In this document: positions 27,242-38,133 of the stretch, piece after piece
How the letters are laid out: every line of letters begins with the position of its first letter
Numbering within the stretch: the stretch's first letter is position 1
Origin: Paraniabella ginsengisoli
Lineage (GTDB): Bacteria > Bacteroidota > Bacteroidia > Chitinophagales > Chitinophagaceae
Length of the DNA: 64,000 nucleotides
Assembly (NCBI RefSeq): GCF_022513635.1
Contig: NZ_JAKWBL010000002.1
Span: forward strand, 124,001-188,000
Direction of reading: 5' to 3'
Translations under genes and position numbers: made by a program
Notes under the pieces: generated by a model
What the model saw: the letters and a program-made list of their open reading frames with translations, nothing else
Told to the model about the DNA's origin: nothing
The model's database searches: none

Positions 27242-28057
27242 ATGATTGATACTTCTCCTAATAATCTTTCTGATTTACCGGAAGAAACTGACAGTCATTA
27301 TGATCGATTTTTCGGTCCCTTATTCTTTGAACCATACGCCATTGAAGTTGTAAAACGAATTGACCCTGCTTTGGTTTCCATTGTGCTGGAACTCGCTACC
27401 GGAACCGGCCGGGTTACTCGCCATATTCGGGATCGTATTTCAACCAAGGCAAAGCTGATTGCTTCAGATATTAGCGAAGATATGCTCAGTGTTGCTAAAA
27501 AGAAATTAAGAAAGCTAGATATTGACTGGCAACATATAGATGCGCAACAACTGCCTTTTAGCGATAATAGTTTGGATCTGATTGTTTGCTGCTTCGGATA
27601 CATGTTTGTTCCGGATAAGCCGAAAGCATTTGCGGAGGCATACCGCGTTCTGAAGCCGGGTGGCCAACTTTTATTTACAACATGGGATAAGTTGGAAAAT
27701 AACGGTGCGTCGTATACGTCCAGATCTATAGCAAAGAAATATTTAGATGAGCCATTACCTAAGTCATATAATCTTGCTACCTCAATGCATGATGAAAGTG
27801 TTATAGAAGCATTATTAAGGGATGCTGGGTTTGAAAAAATCTCAATAGAAAAAGTAGAACTTTTTGCAACAAGTCGAACCGCAAAAGAAGCGGCAAATGG
27901 TCTTGTAGCGGGAGATATTTATGAGGATATAAAAAAACGTAATCCTGCCTGGATAGAAGAAATAAAAATTAAGTTGGAGAAAGAACTTGCTGAAAAATTC
28001 GGAGCTGCGCCTATGACTGCTCCGATGAGTGCTGTAATTAGCCAGGCATGGAAATAA
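27242..28057 (+). CDS. Class I SAM-dependent methyltransferase
   Basis: 271 aa. The Rossmann methyltransferase core is at ~30-150: motif I LELATGTGRVTRHI, acidic loop ASDISEDML, IDAQQLPFSDNSLDLIVCCFG and the post-motif ALRVLKPGG-like EAYRVLKPGGQLLFTTWD. It resembles the UbiE/Methyltransf_11 group acting on small molecules. The C-terminal region (~160-271) has no motif that names the substrate. It stands alone between the tRNA and the siderophore genes. Confidence 0.8.
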   Translation: MIDTSPNNLSDLPEETDSHYDRFFGPLFFEPYAIEVVKRIDPALVSIVLELATGTGRVTRHIRDRISTKAKLIASDISEDMLSVAKKKLRKLDIDWQHIDAQQLPFSDNSLDLIVCCFGYMFVPDKPKAFAEAYRVLKPGGQLLFTTWDKLENNGASYTSRSIAKKYLDEPLPKSYNLATSMHDESVIEALLRDAGFEKISIEKVELFATSRTAKEAANGLVAGDIYEDIKKRNPAWIEEIKIKLEKELAEKFGAAPMTAPMSAVISQAWK

Positions 28058-28144
28058 TAAAGGTTGCAACTATGCCTTAAAAAATTAGAGGGTATCAAAG
28101 CTATTATTCAGTTTTGTATCTTACAAACTTAACAGCAACTCTTA

Positions 28145-29284
28145 TTAATCCACAACAATGGGATTGCTCTTCTTGATCTTTCGCTTTCTTCCACGCCAAA
28201 TAATAAAGCCCGTTACTGGTAAACTAGCTGCGATAAGGCTTGCAAAGAATGCTAATATTTTTCCTGGCAAGCCCAAAACAGCTCCAACATGGATGTCGTA
28301 ATTCATACGCATTATCTTATCAGATAACGGAGCTGTTTCAAACTTACCGGCATATACGCCATCGGTATGAAGTTCTTTGCCTGTAAACTGATCATAATGG
28401 TAGAAGTCTGCATTAAAATAAGAATCCAGATTGTGATTCACATATCCTTCTAATGCATCGGCGTCATCATGTGGAAAAGCGATTCCCACTTTATTATCGC
28501 TTTTCTTCTGCTTCATTAAATCTAACCAAACGGTATTCACCATCTTTTGTTTGTCAACAGTTCCAGCCAGCGTGCTGTCTGAAAGCGGATGGACATGTTC
28601 CGGCATAGATTTTCCACTGGAGGTTACAAAGTAAAGTGAGTTAGAAAACCATTCAAATCCCATTACTAATCCGGTAATTGCTAAAAAAATAGCGATCCAG
28701 GTCATATAAAAACCCAGCACGTTGTGCATATCATAATTCTTTCTGCGCCACTTGGTGGTGGGTTTCCATTTAAATTTGAAACGTTGTTTGGCCGCCGATT
28801 TATTTTTAGGCCACCAAAGTATAATGCCGCTTATCATCATTACCAAAAAGATAAGCGTGGCTGTTGAAATAATGATCCTGCCTGGTTCGCCAAGCCATAA
28901 TTCGTAATGTCCCATTAAAATAGTTCTGAAAAAATCATCGTCCATGTCCTTTATTTTTTGAACATGCCCCGTGTAAGGGTTTACGAATATCTGGTAGTAA
29001 ACGCTGTCATCGTAATAGTAAGCCAACGCAGCATCATTGGTTCCTAAGTACTCAATGGAGGAAGTTTCTTTTCCATTTAGATATTTATCAACTGAATCTT
29101 TTAGAACAATAGGTGGAAGATAATCGGCGCTATTTTTTTCTACGAAGCGGTAGCTTTGAGTGAGCTGTGTTATTTCTCTTTCAAAAGCAAGTATGCAGCC
29201 TGTAATACCCAGCCATAAAACAACTATGCCTGAAGCAAGGCCCAGCCAAAGATGCAGCTTTCCTATTATTTTTTTGAATGTCAT
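28145..29284 (-). CDS. PepSY-domain membrane protein (PiuB-like)
   Basis: 379 aa from MTFKKIIGKLHLWLGLASG; an in-frame ATG at 29311 would add nine residues. Four membrane segments (~14-35, ~145-170, ~190-215, ~345-370) flank PepSY domains outside the membrane. Conserved histidines (KLHLWLG, DMHNVLGFYMTW, YDIHVGAVLGLPG) are typical of PiuB-like proteins, which sit with TonB siderophore receptors and may reduce ferric siderophores. It lies 73 bases downstream of the receptor on the same strand, with a hairpin between them. The role in iron uptake follows from this context. Confidence 0.88.
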   Translation of the reverse strand: MTFKKIIGKLHLWLGLASGIVVLWLGITGCILAFEREITQLTQSYRFVEKNSADYLPPIVLKDSVDKYLNGKETSSIEYLGTNDAALAYYYDDSVYYQIFVNPYTGHVQKIKDMDDDFFRTILMGHYELWLGEPGRIIISTATLIFLVMMISGIILWWPKNKSAAKQRFKFKWKPTTKWRRKNYDMHNVLGFYMTWIAIFLAITGLVMGFEWFSNSLYFVTSSGKSMPEHVHPLSDSTLAGTVDKQKMVNTVWLDLMKQKKSDNKVGIAFPHDDADALEGYVNHNLDSYFNADFYHYDQFTGKELHTDGVYAGKFETAPLSDKIMRMNYDIHVGAVLGLPGKILAFFASLIAASLPVTGFIIWRGRKRKIKKSNPIVVD

Positions 29285-29311
29285 ATAGTTTTCGAGTTTC
29301 TTATAAAGCAA

Positions 29312-29337
29312 ACTTCTCCTTCTTGAAAAGGAGAAGT
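29312..29337 (-). promoter_or_regulatory. Intercistronic hairpin between receptor and PepSY gene
   Basis: Perfect 10-bp arms ACTTCTCCTT / AAGGAGAAGT with a 6-base loop. It lies between the receptor stop and the PepSY start. It could stabilise the receptor message or attenuate read-through. Confidence 0.5.
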
Positions 29338-29357
29338 GCTTTTATGATTTTCTTCCT

Positions 29358-31771
29358 TTAGAACTTAAAGGCAATTGAAAGACGGGCATTTCTGCCAGGC
29401 TCGCTCTGCCAGTAAGAAGCATTTAACCATTCATAATAAGAACCTGAATAAAGATACTTATCAAAAATGTTATTAATGTTAGCTGCAACACGCACCTTGT
29501 TGTTTTCCCAAAAAGGCTTCCATCCAGCCTAAAATAGTCGGGAAGCCCGAAGCTACTTGCAAGCGAACTCCAATTATCGGTTTTTCTGTCCATCAGCCAT
29601 GTAAAACCACCCGCAATACCTAAATTTTTTAATGCTCCCTTTTGAATTTTATACTCCAACCAACTATTTATGGTATGACCTGCATAACCACGTACGTCGT
29701 CACCTACCCGCATTTCTGTACTATCTATTACAACCTGTGATAGCTTTGTTATTTTCGCCTCTGTAAATGCGTAGTTAGCTACTGCAGTAAAGCCTGGAAG
29801 AATCATGCCTCGTATATCAAATTCGAAACCACGGGCTACTTTTTGACCTAATTCGATACTGTAAGCTGGAGTCTGGCCAGCGTATCTTGGGTCAGCAGTT
29901 AATTCATTCTCTTTTAAAATACGATAAACGGAAAGTGTTGTGCTTAACAACCCATGTGCCCAATCTCTTTTAATTCCAATTTCCTGGTTATTGCCGGTAA
30001 TAGGTTGGGGCGTTCCACCACTTCTTAAAACACCAGCTTGTGGAATAAAAGACTGATCGTATAAAGCATACAGCGCTGTGGTTTTATTGATACTCCAACT
30101 TAAACCAACACGTGGCGTAACTTTTTGGCCTTAACAGCAGGGTCACCCCACGAATGTTGGCTCAAATCAGTATATCTTCCGGCTAAAGTAAGGCGTAGTT
30201 TGTTTTCAAAAAATCCAAGTTCATCCTGAACGTACACTGCAGCATAACGTTGTCCCATTAAGCCTCCTGCTTGAACGGACCTGGCTTCCAACGGAGTTGT
30301 TCTGTCCCAAATCGGGAATCCATTCGATGGAACTCCGTAATTAGGATCTGCCGGATTAAATTCACCTCCGTTAGCCGAATCAATCACAAAATACTGTCCC
30401 CAATCTGCCATATAGTCTTTTGATCCTGCATCAATACCACCCAGAATACGGTGAGTGATTTTACCAGTGCGCACATTACCATTAATAAACAATTGGCCCA
30501 TTGTTATGTCACTTGCAGCATCCCAAATGCTAATGCCTCTTTGTAGAGTGCCATCTGGATTTACGATGCTAGGCCAGCTGCTTGTTCCTTGATGTCGGTA
30601 TTTTGAATGCATGGCTTGTGCTGTTAATTTCCAATCGTTGCTAATCTGATGTTCAAAATTTATCAAGAAAGTCTGGTCCGTAATTTTGGTGGGTTCCAGG
30701 CCGGGTGCGGTCATTGTGAAATTTCGGGGAAGAGTTGCATACTCTGTTCCCGGAGCGAATACGTAATAAGATCCTACATCCGTCATTTTAGCATATTGAT
30801 ACGTGTATTCTGCCGTGATCTTTGTATTGTCATTGATCTGATAACTTAATACAGGAGCCATCGCGTACCTGTTATTATATTCATAATCACGATGCGATTT
30901 TTTGTTTTGTGCAGACAGGTTAAGACGATACAAAAGTTTTCCGTCTTTTGAAAGCTTACCATCAAGATCTAGCATCTTCTATATAAGTTATAACTGCCCA
31001 TCATAAGAGTTGCAGTGCCTCTTGTTTCGCCGGTTGGTTTTTTAGTAACCACATTATAAAGGCCGGCTGGGTCTCCGCTTGATAGCATAAAACCTGCAGG
31101 TCCTTTTACAAATTCTATGCGGTCTACAAAACTCATATCTTCAGTAAGGGGTCCCCAAAAAGAGGCTGCCATATTAAAGCCATTGCGAAACGCCTGTATT
31201 TGTGATCCTCTCATCGAAATATTGGTATATAAATCGCCCCAATGCTCAAGACGTACAGCTCCGCTTACATTTCTGATCACGCCGTCACTCATACTAATGA
31301 TCTGCTGGTCAGCAAGGGTTTTGCTTGTTACAACCTGAATGTTCTGCGGAAGTTCTAACAATGGTGTCTGGGTACGTAATGAGCTTGATACAGTATTTGC
31401 CTTTACTCCGTTTTTATGGCCAATAACAATAACTTCTCCAAGGTCTACAGCATTTATGTTAAGTTGTATATCAACATGAATGGTTTTTCCCTGGCTTACC
31501 GTTACGATGCGTTCCACTTCATCATGCCCTACAAGTGAAATGCGAACGGTATAATCACCAGGCGTAAGCTTATTAAAATTGAAATTACCAAACTCATTAG
31601 TAACGGTTGATAAACCGGTTTGCGCCAATTCTACCGTTACACCTTCTGCATCTGTATTGTCGCTTGTAACAACCTTGCCCGTTATTTTTCCTACACCAGA
31701 TTGTGCCCCAACACCAGCTGCGCTTAGTAAAAAAAGATAGCTGCTATTAAAATTGATCTTATCATCTTCAT
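29358..31771 (-). CDS. TonB-dependent siderophore receptor, about four frameshifts
   Basis: The repaired product is about 805 aa. The start MKMIRSILIAAIFF gives a signal peptide ending near GVGAQS. A carboxypeptidase-D regulatory-like domain (~25-100) is followed by the plug (~115-230; VIVIGHKNG, SSLRTQTPLLELPQNIQVV) and the barrel, ending NARLSIAFKF. Frame breaks: 7-A run at 31729-31735, around 30970-30975, 5-T run at 30122-30126 and 5-A run at 29510-29514. Runs 1, 3 and 4 are repaired by one base, for example KAKKVTPRVGLSWS and GSLFWENNKVRVAAN. The plug wording and the PepSY neighbour point to ferric siderophores. Because four breaks are present, true decay cannot be excluded from sequence alone. 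Confidence 0.85.
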
Positions 31772-31899
31772 AAATAGAAATTTCGGAAGCGAAGCTACTT
31801 ACGAGTAATAAGAATCATTTTCGAAATCGGGAAATTTTTACAGAAAAATAAAATGGCAACCTATTACCCTTAATACCATTGCCACTTATGTAAACTCTT

Positions 31900-31930
31900 T
31901 TTGTTTCCGTACGCCTTTCTTTTATCTTTG
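31900..31930 (+). promoter_or_regulatory. Bacteroidetes-type promoter of the SIMPL gene
   Basis: TTTG at 31900-31903, a 19-base spacer and TATCTTTG at 31923-31930, a perfect match to the TTTG-N19-TAnnTTTG consensus. The gene starts 57 bases downstream. Confidence 0.75.
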
Positions 31931-31987
31931 ATAAGAGTGTAGATGACATCTCTAAATCAAAAGTACACTTCTTAAAAATATTTAAGC

Positions 31988-32753
31988 ATGAATGACTCTC
32001 TGCAAAAACGCCGCTTTCAAAACTTTAATTTATTAGGCTTGGCTCTTATTGCCGTAGCATTGGTAATTGGTGCTTTTGTTATTGCAGGCGCCTATAAATA
32101 TAAATTTAAGAACACACAAACTATACGGGTAACGGGCAGCGCCGGAGTAGATTTTACGAGTGACCTTATTGTGTGGAACGGAAGTTACAGCCGTAATGAT
32201 TATGATTTGAAAGCGGCTTATGCTCAATTAAAGAGCGATGAAAATAATATCAAAAGCTATCTTACCCGCAAGGGTATAAAGCAGTCGGAAATTTATTTTT
32301 TCCGCAGTAAAAATTGATCGCCGTTTTCGAACAAAGTATTCTGAAGATGGTAAATATACAGGCAACGAGTTTGAGGGATACAATCTGTCTCAAACAGTTA
32401 AAGTAGAATCCAATGATATTCCAAAAGTAGAAGCATTGTCGAGGGAAATTACAGAGCTTATACAAACAGGTATCGAGCTTAACTCTCCAGAGCCGCTATA
32501 TTTTTATACCAAACTATCTGATCTCAAACTCGATTTGCTGGCAAAGGCTGCAGAAGATGCTCGCAAGCGTGCTGATATTATTGCAAAAAATACAGGCGGT
32601 TCCATAGGTTCGGTAAGCAAAGCTAATATGGGCATCTTCCAGATAACAGGTAAAAACAGTAATGAAGATTACAGCTACGGTGGCGCTTTCAATACTGCTT
32701 CTAAAAATAAAACCGCAAGTATTACTGTAAACCTGGAATGTACAGTAAAATAG
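31988..32753 (+). CDS. SIMPL (DUF541) domain protein, one frameshift
   Basis: About 254 aa after repair. One N-terminal membrane segment (LLGLALIAVALVIGAFVIAG), then an SIMPL domain: IRVTGSAGVDFTSDLIVWN, YAQLKSDENNIKSYL, and in the second frame EGYNLSQTVKVES, YFYTKLSDLKLDLLAKA, DARKRADIIAKNTGG and the final ASITVNLECTVK. The break is at the 6-T run 32296-32301. Here removing one T (giving SEIYFSAVKIDRR) fits, as does adding two. Bacterial SIMPL proteins are periplasmic and of unclear function. The MscS gene follows 32 bases later. Confidence 0.85.
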
Positions 32754-32785
32754 TAGCCTATATTTTATAAAGATAGAACGTTTTT

Positions 32786-35251
32786 ATGCGTTTGTTAATT
32801 GTCCTCTTAATCTCTTGCTCGTTTTTGGGGCCTTCAAGTGCGGCCCAACAAATTCAGCATTCTGACTCAGCATCAAAACCTGATGCTACAGATTCTACAA
32901 TAAATGATCGAATTGCTGCTGTCGCCGCAAAAGAAAGGAAAAAAAGTACGGAGGTTTTTCAAGCTGGCAAAACAGCCATGCAGCAGCGTAAAGCTTTGGA
33001 ACATTTGGTTAACACAGCGCAGCAGGCGAAGCTCTACTTAAAAAGTGCATTAAGTTTGTCAACTGTTAAGTCTGAGCTTAAATCAATTGAGGCATCCTAT
33101 GATATTTTGAAAGACGGGATTTTTGTGAACAAAGGTACTGCACAAACAGACAGAAACCTATCCGTCTCTTCAGCGATCTTATACCAGCTGGTGCAAAGCT
33201 TGTCTGAGCGCAAAAAGCAGATCGATGACCATCTTGCCCATCTTTCTACATTTAGAAATGACATTGATTCCACACTTAATATCGCATCCATATATAATTT
33301 TCCGACGGATTCAATTGCGTTAAAGGAGTATGTAGCGAGGCTGAAAGTTATAAAGCTACAGGGAGACCCGATCGATAATGATTTGAACGCCCAACTGAAA
33401 CTGATACATCAGGTACAAGACCAGGCCGATTATTTATTGTTTACATTAAAATCCTCGTACGAAGAGATTGAGAAGTATCGAAACGATCTGTCTCAATTTA
33501 CGCTACGTGAAGAGTTTGCCCCCTTGTGGAAACCCGTATTGCATTTCAGGCCTTTTGGCGAAATCATTAAGTTCTCTTTGGAAAAAGAAAAATTAGCACT
33601 GAAATTTTATTTTAAAGAAAACGGAACTAATATATTTATATTAATTCTTCTTGTGTTACTGGTTTATATATGGCTTCGTGCTCTGAAAAGAAAATACCCC
33701 GACGGCGATCGAGCTGGAGGCCTTGTTACTAAAAAGCCATTTCTATCATCGTTGATCATTGTAATCAGTGTGTATCAATTCACTTTTATCAATGCACCAT
33801 TTATATTTAATGCTTGCTTGTGGATCATAGCAGCAGCGTGCCTGTTGGCTATATTAAAAGATTTTATCGCTCCTTACTGGAACAGGTTTTTGTGGGTCAT
33901 TAGCCTGTTCTTTCTTCTAGCTTGCCTCGATAACCTTATACTGCAATCCTCACGCCCCGAAAGATGGATAATGTTGTTTCTGTCGATGGCGGGTATAATA
34001 TACGGTTCGTATATTTTAATAAACGGGCATCATTCGGATCTTAAAGAGAAGCGAATATTACCATTCATTCGCATCGTTGTATTTATCGAAATATTGTCTT
34101 TGCTGGCAAATGTTTTAGGTTGGTATAATTTATCAAAGACCTTGTTAACGACAGGCTATATCAGTTTAATAATAGGCATTCTTTTCATTTGGGTTATTCG
34201 TTTACTGAACGAAGCGCTGGCTTTGTCTTCAGAGATCTATCAGCATACAGGCAGAAAGTTATTTTATATCAATTTCAGTCGTGTAGGAAGTAAAGTACCC
34301 TTTATTTTTAATGTGTTTTTAGTAATTGGCTGGTTGATTATTACCGGTAAGAACTTTTATGTCTTCAAACGGGTGGGAGAGGCTCTGGGAGGATTCTTGC
34401 ATAAAGAAAGAGCTTTGGGAGATTACTCTTTTTCGATCGACGGTATCGTTCTGTTTATTGTCATTGCATATTCTTCCATGCTCATATCAAGGATCGTTTC
34501 GTTTTTTGGAGCTGAACCCATGGAGCTTCATGGTAGTACGAGCACAAAATCAACTGTGAGCTCTCACGGAAGCTGGATACTATTGCTACGCATCTTTGTT
34601 ATCAGCCTCGGATTATTTCTGGCATTTGCAGCATCCGGCCTGCCAATAGATAAAATAACAATTGTACTTGGCGCGTTAGGCGTTGGTATAGGGTTAGGTT
34701 TGCAAGGGCTTGTCAGCAACCTGGTTAGCGGTTTGATCATTGCTTTTGAAAGGCCCGTAAATGTTGGCGATCTTATTGAACTTAATGGTAAATCAGGCAC
34801 AATGAAATCGATTGGCTTTAGAAGCAGTATTGTTACTTTAGGTGATGGATCAAGCCTTATTGTACCGAATGGAGATTTGTTGAATCAACATATGATCAAT
34901 TGGTCTTTGTCAAAAAATATCAGAAAAGTAGTGCTGTCAGTTGGTGTTGCTTATGGTTCTGATTTAACACAGGTGAAAGAACTTCTTGAACAAGTGGCAC
35001 AGAGTAGTGATAAGGTGTTGCAGGTGCCTCCGTGTTCGGCTTTTGCTCGAAAATTTGGAGAAAGTTCCGTCGATTTTGACCTGATATTTTGGGTTAGACA
35101 TCCCTTTGAAGCTGTTCCTGCAACAAGCGATGTCATCACTGCTATTGACGTAGCATTCAGGAAGGCAAATATAGAAATTCCCTTTCCACAACAGGATATT
35201 CGTGTGTTTTCAGCAGAAAGCCAGCAAGGCAAGTCTGATGAAAGAAAATGA
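32786..35251 (+). CDS. Large MscS-family mechanosensitive channel
   Basis: 821 aa. Signal peptide (MRLLIVLLISCSFLG ... SSAAQQ), a ~250-residue periplasmic helical region, then multiple membrane segments from ~285 to ~630. The MscS pore helix and beta domain follow: LGVGIGLGLQGLVSNLVSG (~632) and FERPVNVGDLIELNG, then the C-terminal alpha-beta domain with the final PFPQQDIRVF. The gly/ala-rich pore helix and the V-G-D-x-I turn are diagnostic. The long N-terminus resembles MscK/MscM-type channels that protect against osmotic downshock. Confidence 0.92.
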   Translation: MRLLIVLLISCSFLGPSSAAQQIQHSDSASKPDATDSTINDRIAAVAAKERKKSTEVFQAGKTAMQQRKALEHLVNTAQQAKLYLKSALSLSTVKSELKSIEASYDILKDGIFVNKGTAQTDRNLSVSSAILYQLVQSLSERKKQIDDHLAHLSTFRNDIDSTLNIASIYNFPTDSIALKEYVARLKVIKLQGDPIDNDLNAQLKLIHQVQDQADYLLFTLKSSYEEIEKYRNDLSQFTLREEFAPLWKPVLHFRPFGEIIKFSLEKEKLALKFYFKENGTNIFILILLVLLVYIWLRALKRKYPDGDRAGGLVTKKPFLSSLIIVISVYQFTFINAPFIFNACLWIIAAACLLAILKDFIAPYWNRFLWVISLFFLLACLDNLILQSSRPERWIMLFLSMAGIIYGSYILINGHHSDLKEKRILPFIRIVVFIEILSLLANVLGWYNLSKTLLTTGYISLIIGILFIWVIRLLNEALALSSEIYQHTGRKLFYINFSRVGSKVPFIFNVFLVIGWLIITGKNFYVFKRVGEALGGFLHKERALGDYSFSIDGIVLFIVIAYSSMLISRIVSFFGAEPMELHGSTSTKSTVSSHGSWILLLRIFVISLGLFLAFAASGLPIDKITIVLGALGVGIGLGLQGLVSNLVSGLIIAFERPVNVGDLIELNGKSGTMKSIGFRSSIVTLGDGSSLIVPNGDLLNQHMINWSLSKNIRKVVLSVGVAYGSDLTQVKELLEQVAQSSDKVLQVPPCSAFARKFGESSVDFDLIFWVRHPFEAVPATSDVITAIDVAFRKANIEIPFPQQDIRVFSAESQQGKSDERK

Positions 35252-35354
35252 TATTTATGTAGGGTTCTATTTAACAGTAAAACTTCCGAATCTTTAGTTT
35301 GTTGTATGTTTGACGGATATTTTAATGCGTATCAAAAATCAATTTATTTAATAA

Positions 35355-37315
35355 ATGGCTTACAGAAATCAACAGGAATTTATAAAAGCGTTAGATAAGG
35401 AAGGGGAGTTGTTGCGAATAAAAACTTACGTAAATCCTCATCTTGAAATTGCAGAGATTACTGACCGCATGAGTAAAGAGCCGGGCGGTGGTAAAGCGCT
35501 GCTATTTGAAAATACCGGTTATGAGTTTCCTGTATTGATGAATGCGTACGGAAGTGAGAAAAGAATGTGTATGGCTTTGGGTGTGAAAGAATTAAATGAT
35601 GTGGCCGGTGATATCGAGGCATTGTTCAAGCTTCTATCATCTCCCAAAGAAAATATTATCGACAAGCTGAAGCTATTGCCAAAATTAGGAGAATTTGCTT
35701 CCTGGATGCCGAAGGTGAAAAAAGGAAGAGGGGAGTGCCAGCAAATAATTTTGACTGAAAAGCCTTTAGCATCCGGCGAGCCATGGGGCGGTTTGCCTGA
35801 CATTGGGAAGCTACCGGTTATTACCTGCTGGCCACAAGACGGAGGCCCGTTTGTAACCCTTCCTGTTATTCATACAAAAGAACCAAATACGGGTATTAGA
35901 AACGTTGGCATGTACCGTATGCAGGTTTTTGGACCGAAACTTACTGCTATGCACTGGCATAAACATAAAGTATCTGCCAAGCATTTTAATGAATACAAAA
36001 AGCTGAACAAGATAATGCCCGTTGCTGTCGCGCTTGGCGGCGATCCGGCTTATGCTTATTCAGCAACCGCGCCTCTTCCTGAAAATGTTGATGAGTACAT
36101 GTTAGCGGGCTTTTTGAGAAAGAAAAAGTAGAGCTGGTAAAGTGTGTTACACAGCCTGAGATAGAAGTACCTGCTGATGCGGATTTTGTAATAGAAGGTT
36201 ATGTTGATCCTAATGATGAAATGCTTTGGGAAGGCCCGTTTGGCGATCATACCGGTTATTACTCCTTACCAGATTGGTATCCGAAATTTCATATAACTGC
36301 AATAACTCATAAAAAAGATGCGGTATATCCGGCAACTATTGTAGGTATTCCGCCACAGGAAGATGCATGGTTGGGTAAAGCGACAGAACGAATATTCCTT
36401 GCACCAATTAAGATGACATTGGTTCCGGAAATTAAAGACATGGATATGCCGGTGGAAGGCGTGTTTCATAACCTGGTTATAACACAGATTGAAAAAGAAT
36501 ATGCTGGCCAGGGACAAAAAGTGATGAACGCAATGTGGGGCGCCGGACAAATGATGTTCAATAAAATATTAGTATTGGCATCACAAACCAGTTTTCCCAT
36601 TACCAATTATAAAGAACTGGCAAAGGAAATATTCAAAAACCTGAATCCTGCAACAGATGTATATTTCTCTCAGGGGCCGATGGATGTGCTGGATCATAGT
36701 TGTAGTAAAATGGGCTTTGGTGGTAAGTTTTGTATTGACGGAACTTTTAAATTTGAAGAAGAAATAGAAGATCAGTACCTGAACTATCCGGCACCAAAAG
36801 CACTTCCCGTTGATGACATACAACAAGAGTTTCCGGAAATTGCTTCACTAAACGATAGTTTATTGAAGCTGGATATTCCTTGTTTGATTGTATCTGTTCA
36901 AAAGAATAGAAGAGCACATGTTGCTGAATTGCACAATGCCATTTGTAGCGGGAACTATATAAATGGAGTAAAGATGATTTTGTATGTGGAACATACTGTA
37001 AATGCTTTGGATTTACCAACTGCGCTTTGGCGTTTTTGCAATAACCTCGATCCCAAGAGAGATCATTTTTTATTTAAAAAGGAAACAGAAGAAGGAAAGT
37101 ATAATGCGATACTTGGATTGGACGGAACCATTAAAACTAAAGAATTTGATGGCTTTGAAAGAGATTGGCCAAATATTATTGTTGCTGATGACAAAACCAT
37201 TGCATCAATCGATGCAAAATGGAATGATTTGGGTATCGGTAAATTTATACCTTCTCCCTCTTTAAAATATAAGGATCAGATGTATGGTGATCAAGCGGTT
37301 GCCAGCCCCAAATAA
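35355..37315 (+). CDS. UbiD-family prenylated-FMN decarboxylase, one frameshift
   Basis: The repaired product is about 653 aa. First part: AYRNQQEFIKALDKEGELL, then GIRNVGMYRMQVFGPK and ALGGDPAYAYSATAPLP. After the break comes EKVELVKCVT, the continuation of the conserved A-G-F-L-R-K-E-x-V-E-L motif, then EGPFGDHTGYYSLP with the catalytic Glu region. The break is at about 36113-36128, where one added A gives AGFLRKEKVELVKC. UbiD enzymes decarboxylate aromatic acids using prenylated FMN. Bacteroidota use one in menaquinone formation, which is the likely role, but no other men/mqn gene is nearby. A hairpin terminator follows. Confidence 0.88.
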
Positions 37316-37333
37316 TATAATTTACTAAATAAG

Positions 37334-37372
37334 AATTTGTAAGTGTTCGCCTTAACGGGCGGACAAATTTTT
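37334..37372 (+). terminator. Terminator after the UbiD gene
   Basis: AATTTGT ... TTCGCC-TTAAC-GGGCGG-ACAAATT followed by T residues. The lower stem is perfect and the upper stem is imperfect. Confidence 0.6.
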
Positions 37373-37398
37373 ATTAGATAGAATCTGGTTTTGATAGC

Positions 37399-38073
37399 CT
37401 AAAAATCCTTCGGCAAAAACACTTTATGCTTTTCTATCATTTTATCATCTGCATAAAGTTCGAAATTGATGTACCCGGCGGTTGCAAAGTAAGACCGGTC
37501 AAGCTTAAATCTGCGCTCTTTAATATTGGTCATTTCGAATAAAGGTTGGCCCGATTCGCTGTAAAATTTAATATCGTATTTTCTTTTGTCAAAAGGAAGT
37601 TCCACTCTCACATACCTATCTGGTGATGTAAAGACGTAAGATGATTGTTGAAATCCGGCTGGCAGGAAATTGGTATTTAAATTTACTTCGGTATTAGATT
37701 TATTGCCGCTGTTGTAAGCGTCGGCCATCCCTGTCGAATCAACCGTCGGGCGTTTTGATTTTGTTGAGATATACTTTCCACCTTCAAACATCACAAATAT
37801 GCGGTAAAACATATTGTCGCTAGGCGCAGTTGCGTCAGCAAATCCGTTCTGTTGCAAACTCGGATCAGGTAAGGTTCCTATAGTTTTAAAAAAATTTAAA
37901 CTGTCTGTTGAACGTTGTATACTTATTTGTTTAATAGCCTGGTAATTGTGCATCCACGCAACAACTACACGTCCGCCACCCACTTTATACACAGAAAAAT
38001 CAGGTAGTGCTTCCTGAGCTTGAACATTAGTATAAATAACTCCTGTCAACAGAAAAAATAATATCTTCTTCAT
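37399..38073 (-). CDS. Exported protein of unknown function with FN3-like N-terminal region
   Basis: 224 aa. A signal peptide ends near NVQAQEA. Residues ~25-105 (GGGRVVVAWMHNYQAIKQ, ISIQRSTDSLNFFKTIG, NMFYRIFVMFEGG) match the look of fibronectin-III-like domains common in Bacteroidota secreted proteins. Residues ~140-224 (YVFTSPDRYVRVELPFDK ... YINFELYADDK) form a second beta-rich region that may be a C-terminal module. No catalytic motif is visible. It is a single gene with its own promoter. Confidence 0.65.
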   Translation of the reverse strand: MKKILFFLLTGVIYTNVQAQEALPDFSVYKVGGGRVVVAWMHNYQAIKQISIQRSTDSLNFFKTIGTLPDPSLQQNGFADATAPSDNMFYRIFVMFEGGKYISTKSKRPTVDSTGMADAYNSGNKSNTEVNLNTNFLPAGFQQSSYVFTSPDRYVRVELPFDKRKYDIKFYSESGQPLFEMTNIKERRFKLDRSYFATAGYINFELYADDKMIEKHKVFLPKDF

Positions 38074-38098
38074 AATTAATCCATTGCTACTTAGCCTA

Positions 38099-38106
38099 CA
38101 AAGATA
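38099..38106 (-). promoter_or_regulatory. -7 element of the exported FN3-like gene
   Basis: On the minus strand this is TATCTTTG, matching TAnnTTTG. A TTTA about 20 bases further upstream is a weak -33 match. The gene starts 25 bases downstream. Confidence 0.5.
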
Positions 38107-38133
38107 GGAGACTAGAGAGAATGGTTTAAAATA

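Noticed and set aside
29358-31771. TonB receptor as a decayed pseudogene
   Set aside because: Three of its four breaks are one-base homopolymer losses of the same kind as in essential-pathway genes nearby, and all barrel strands and the C-terminal Phe are kept. The remaining break near 30970 is the least certain.
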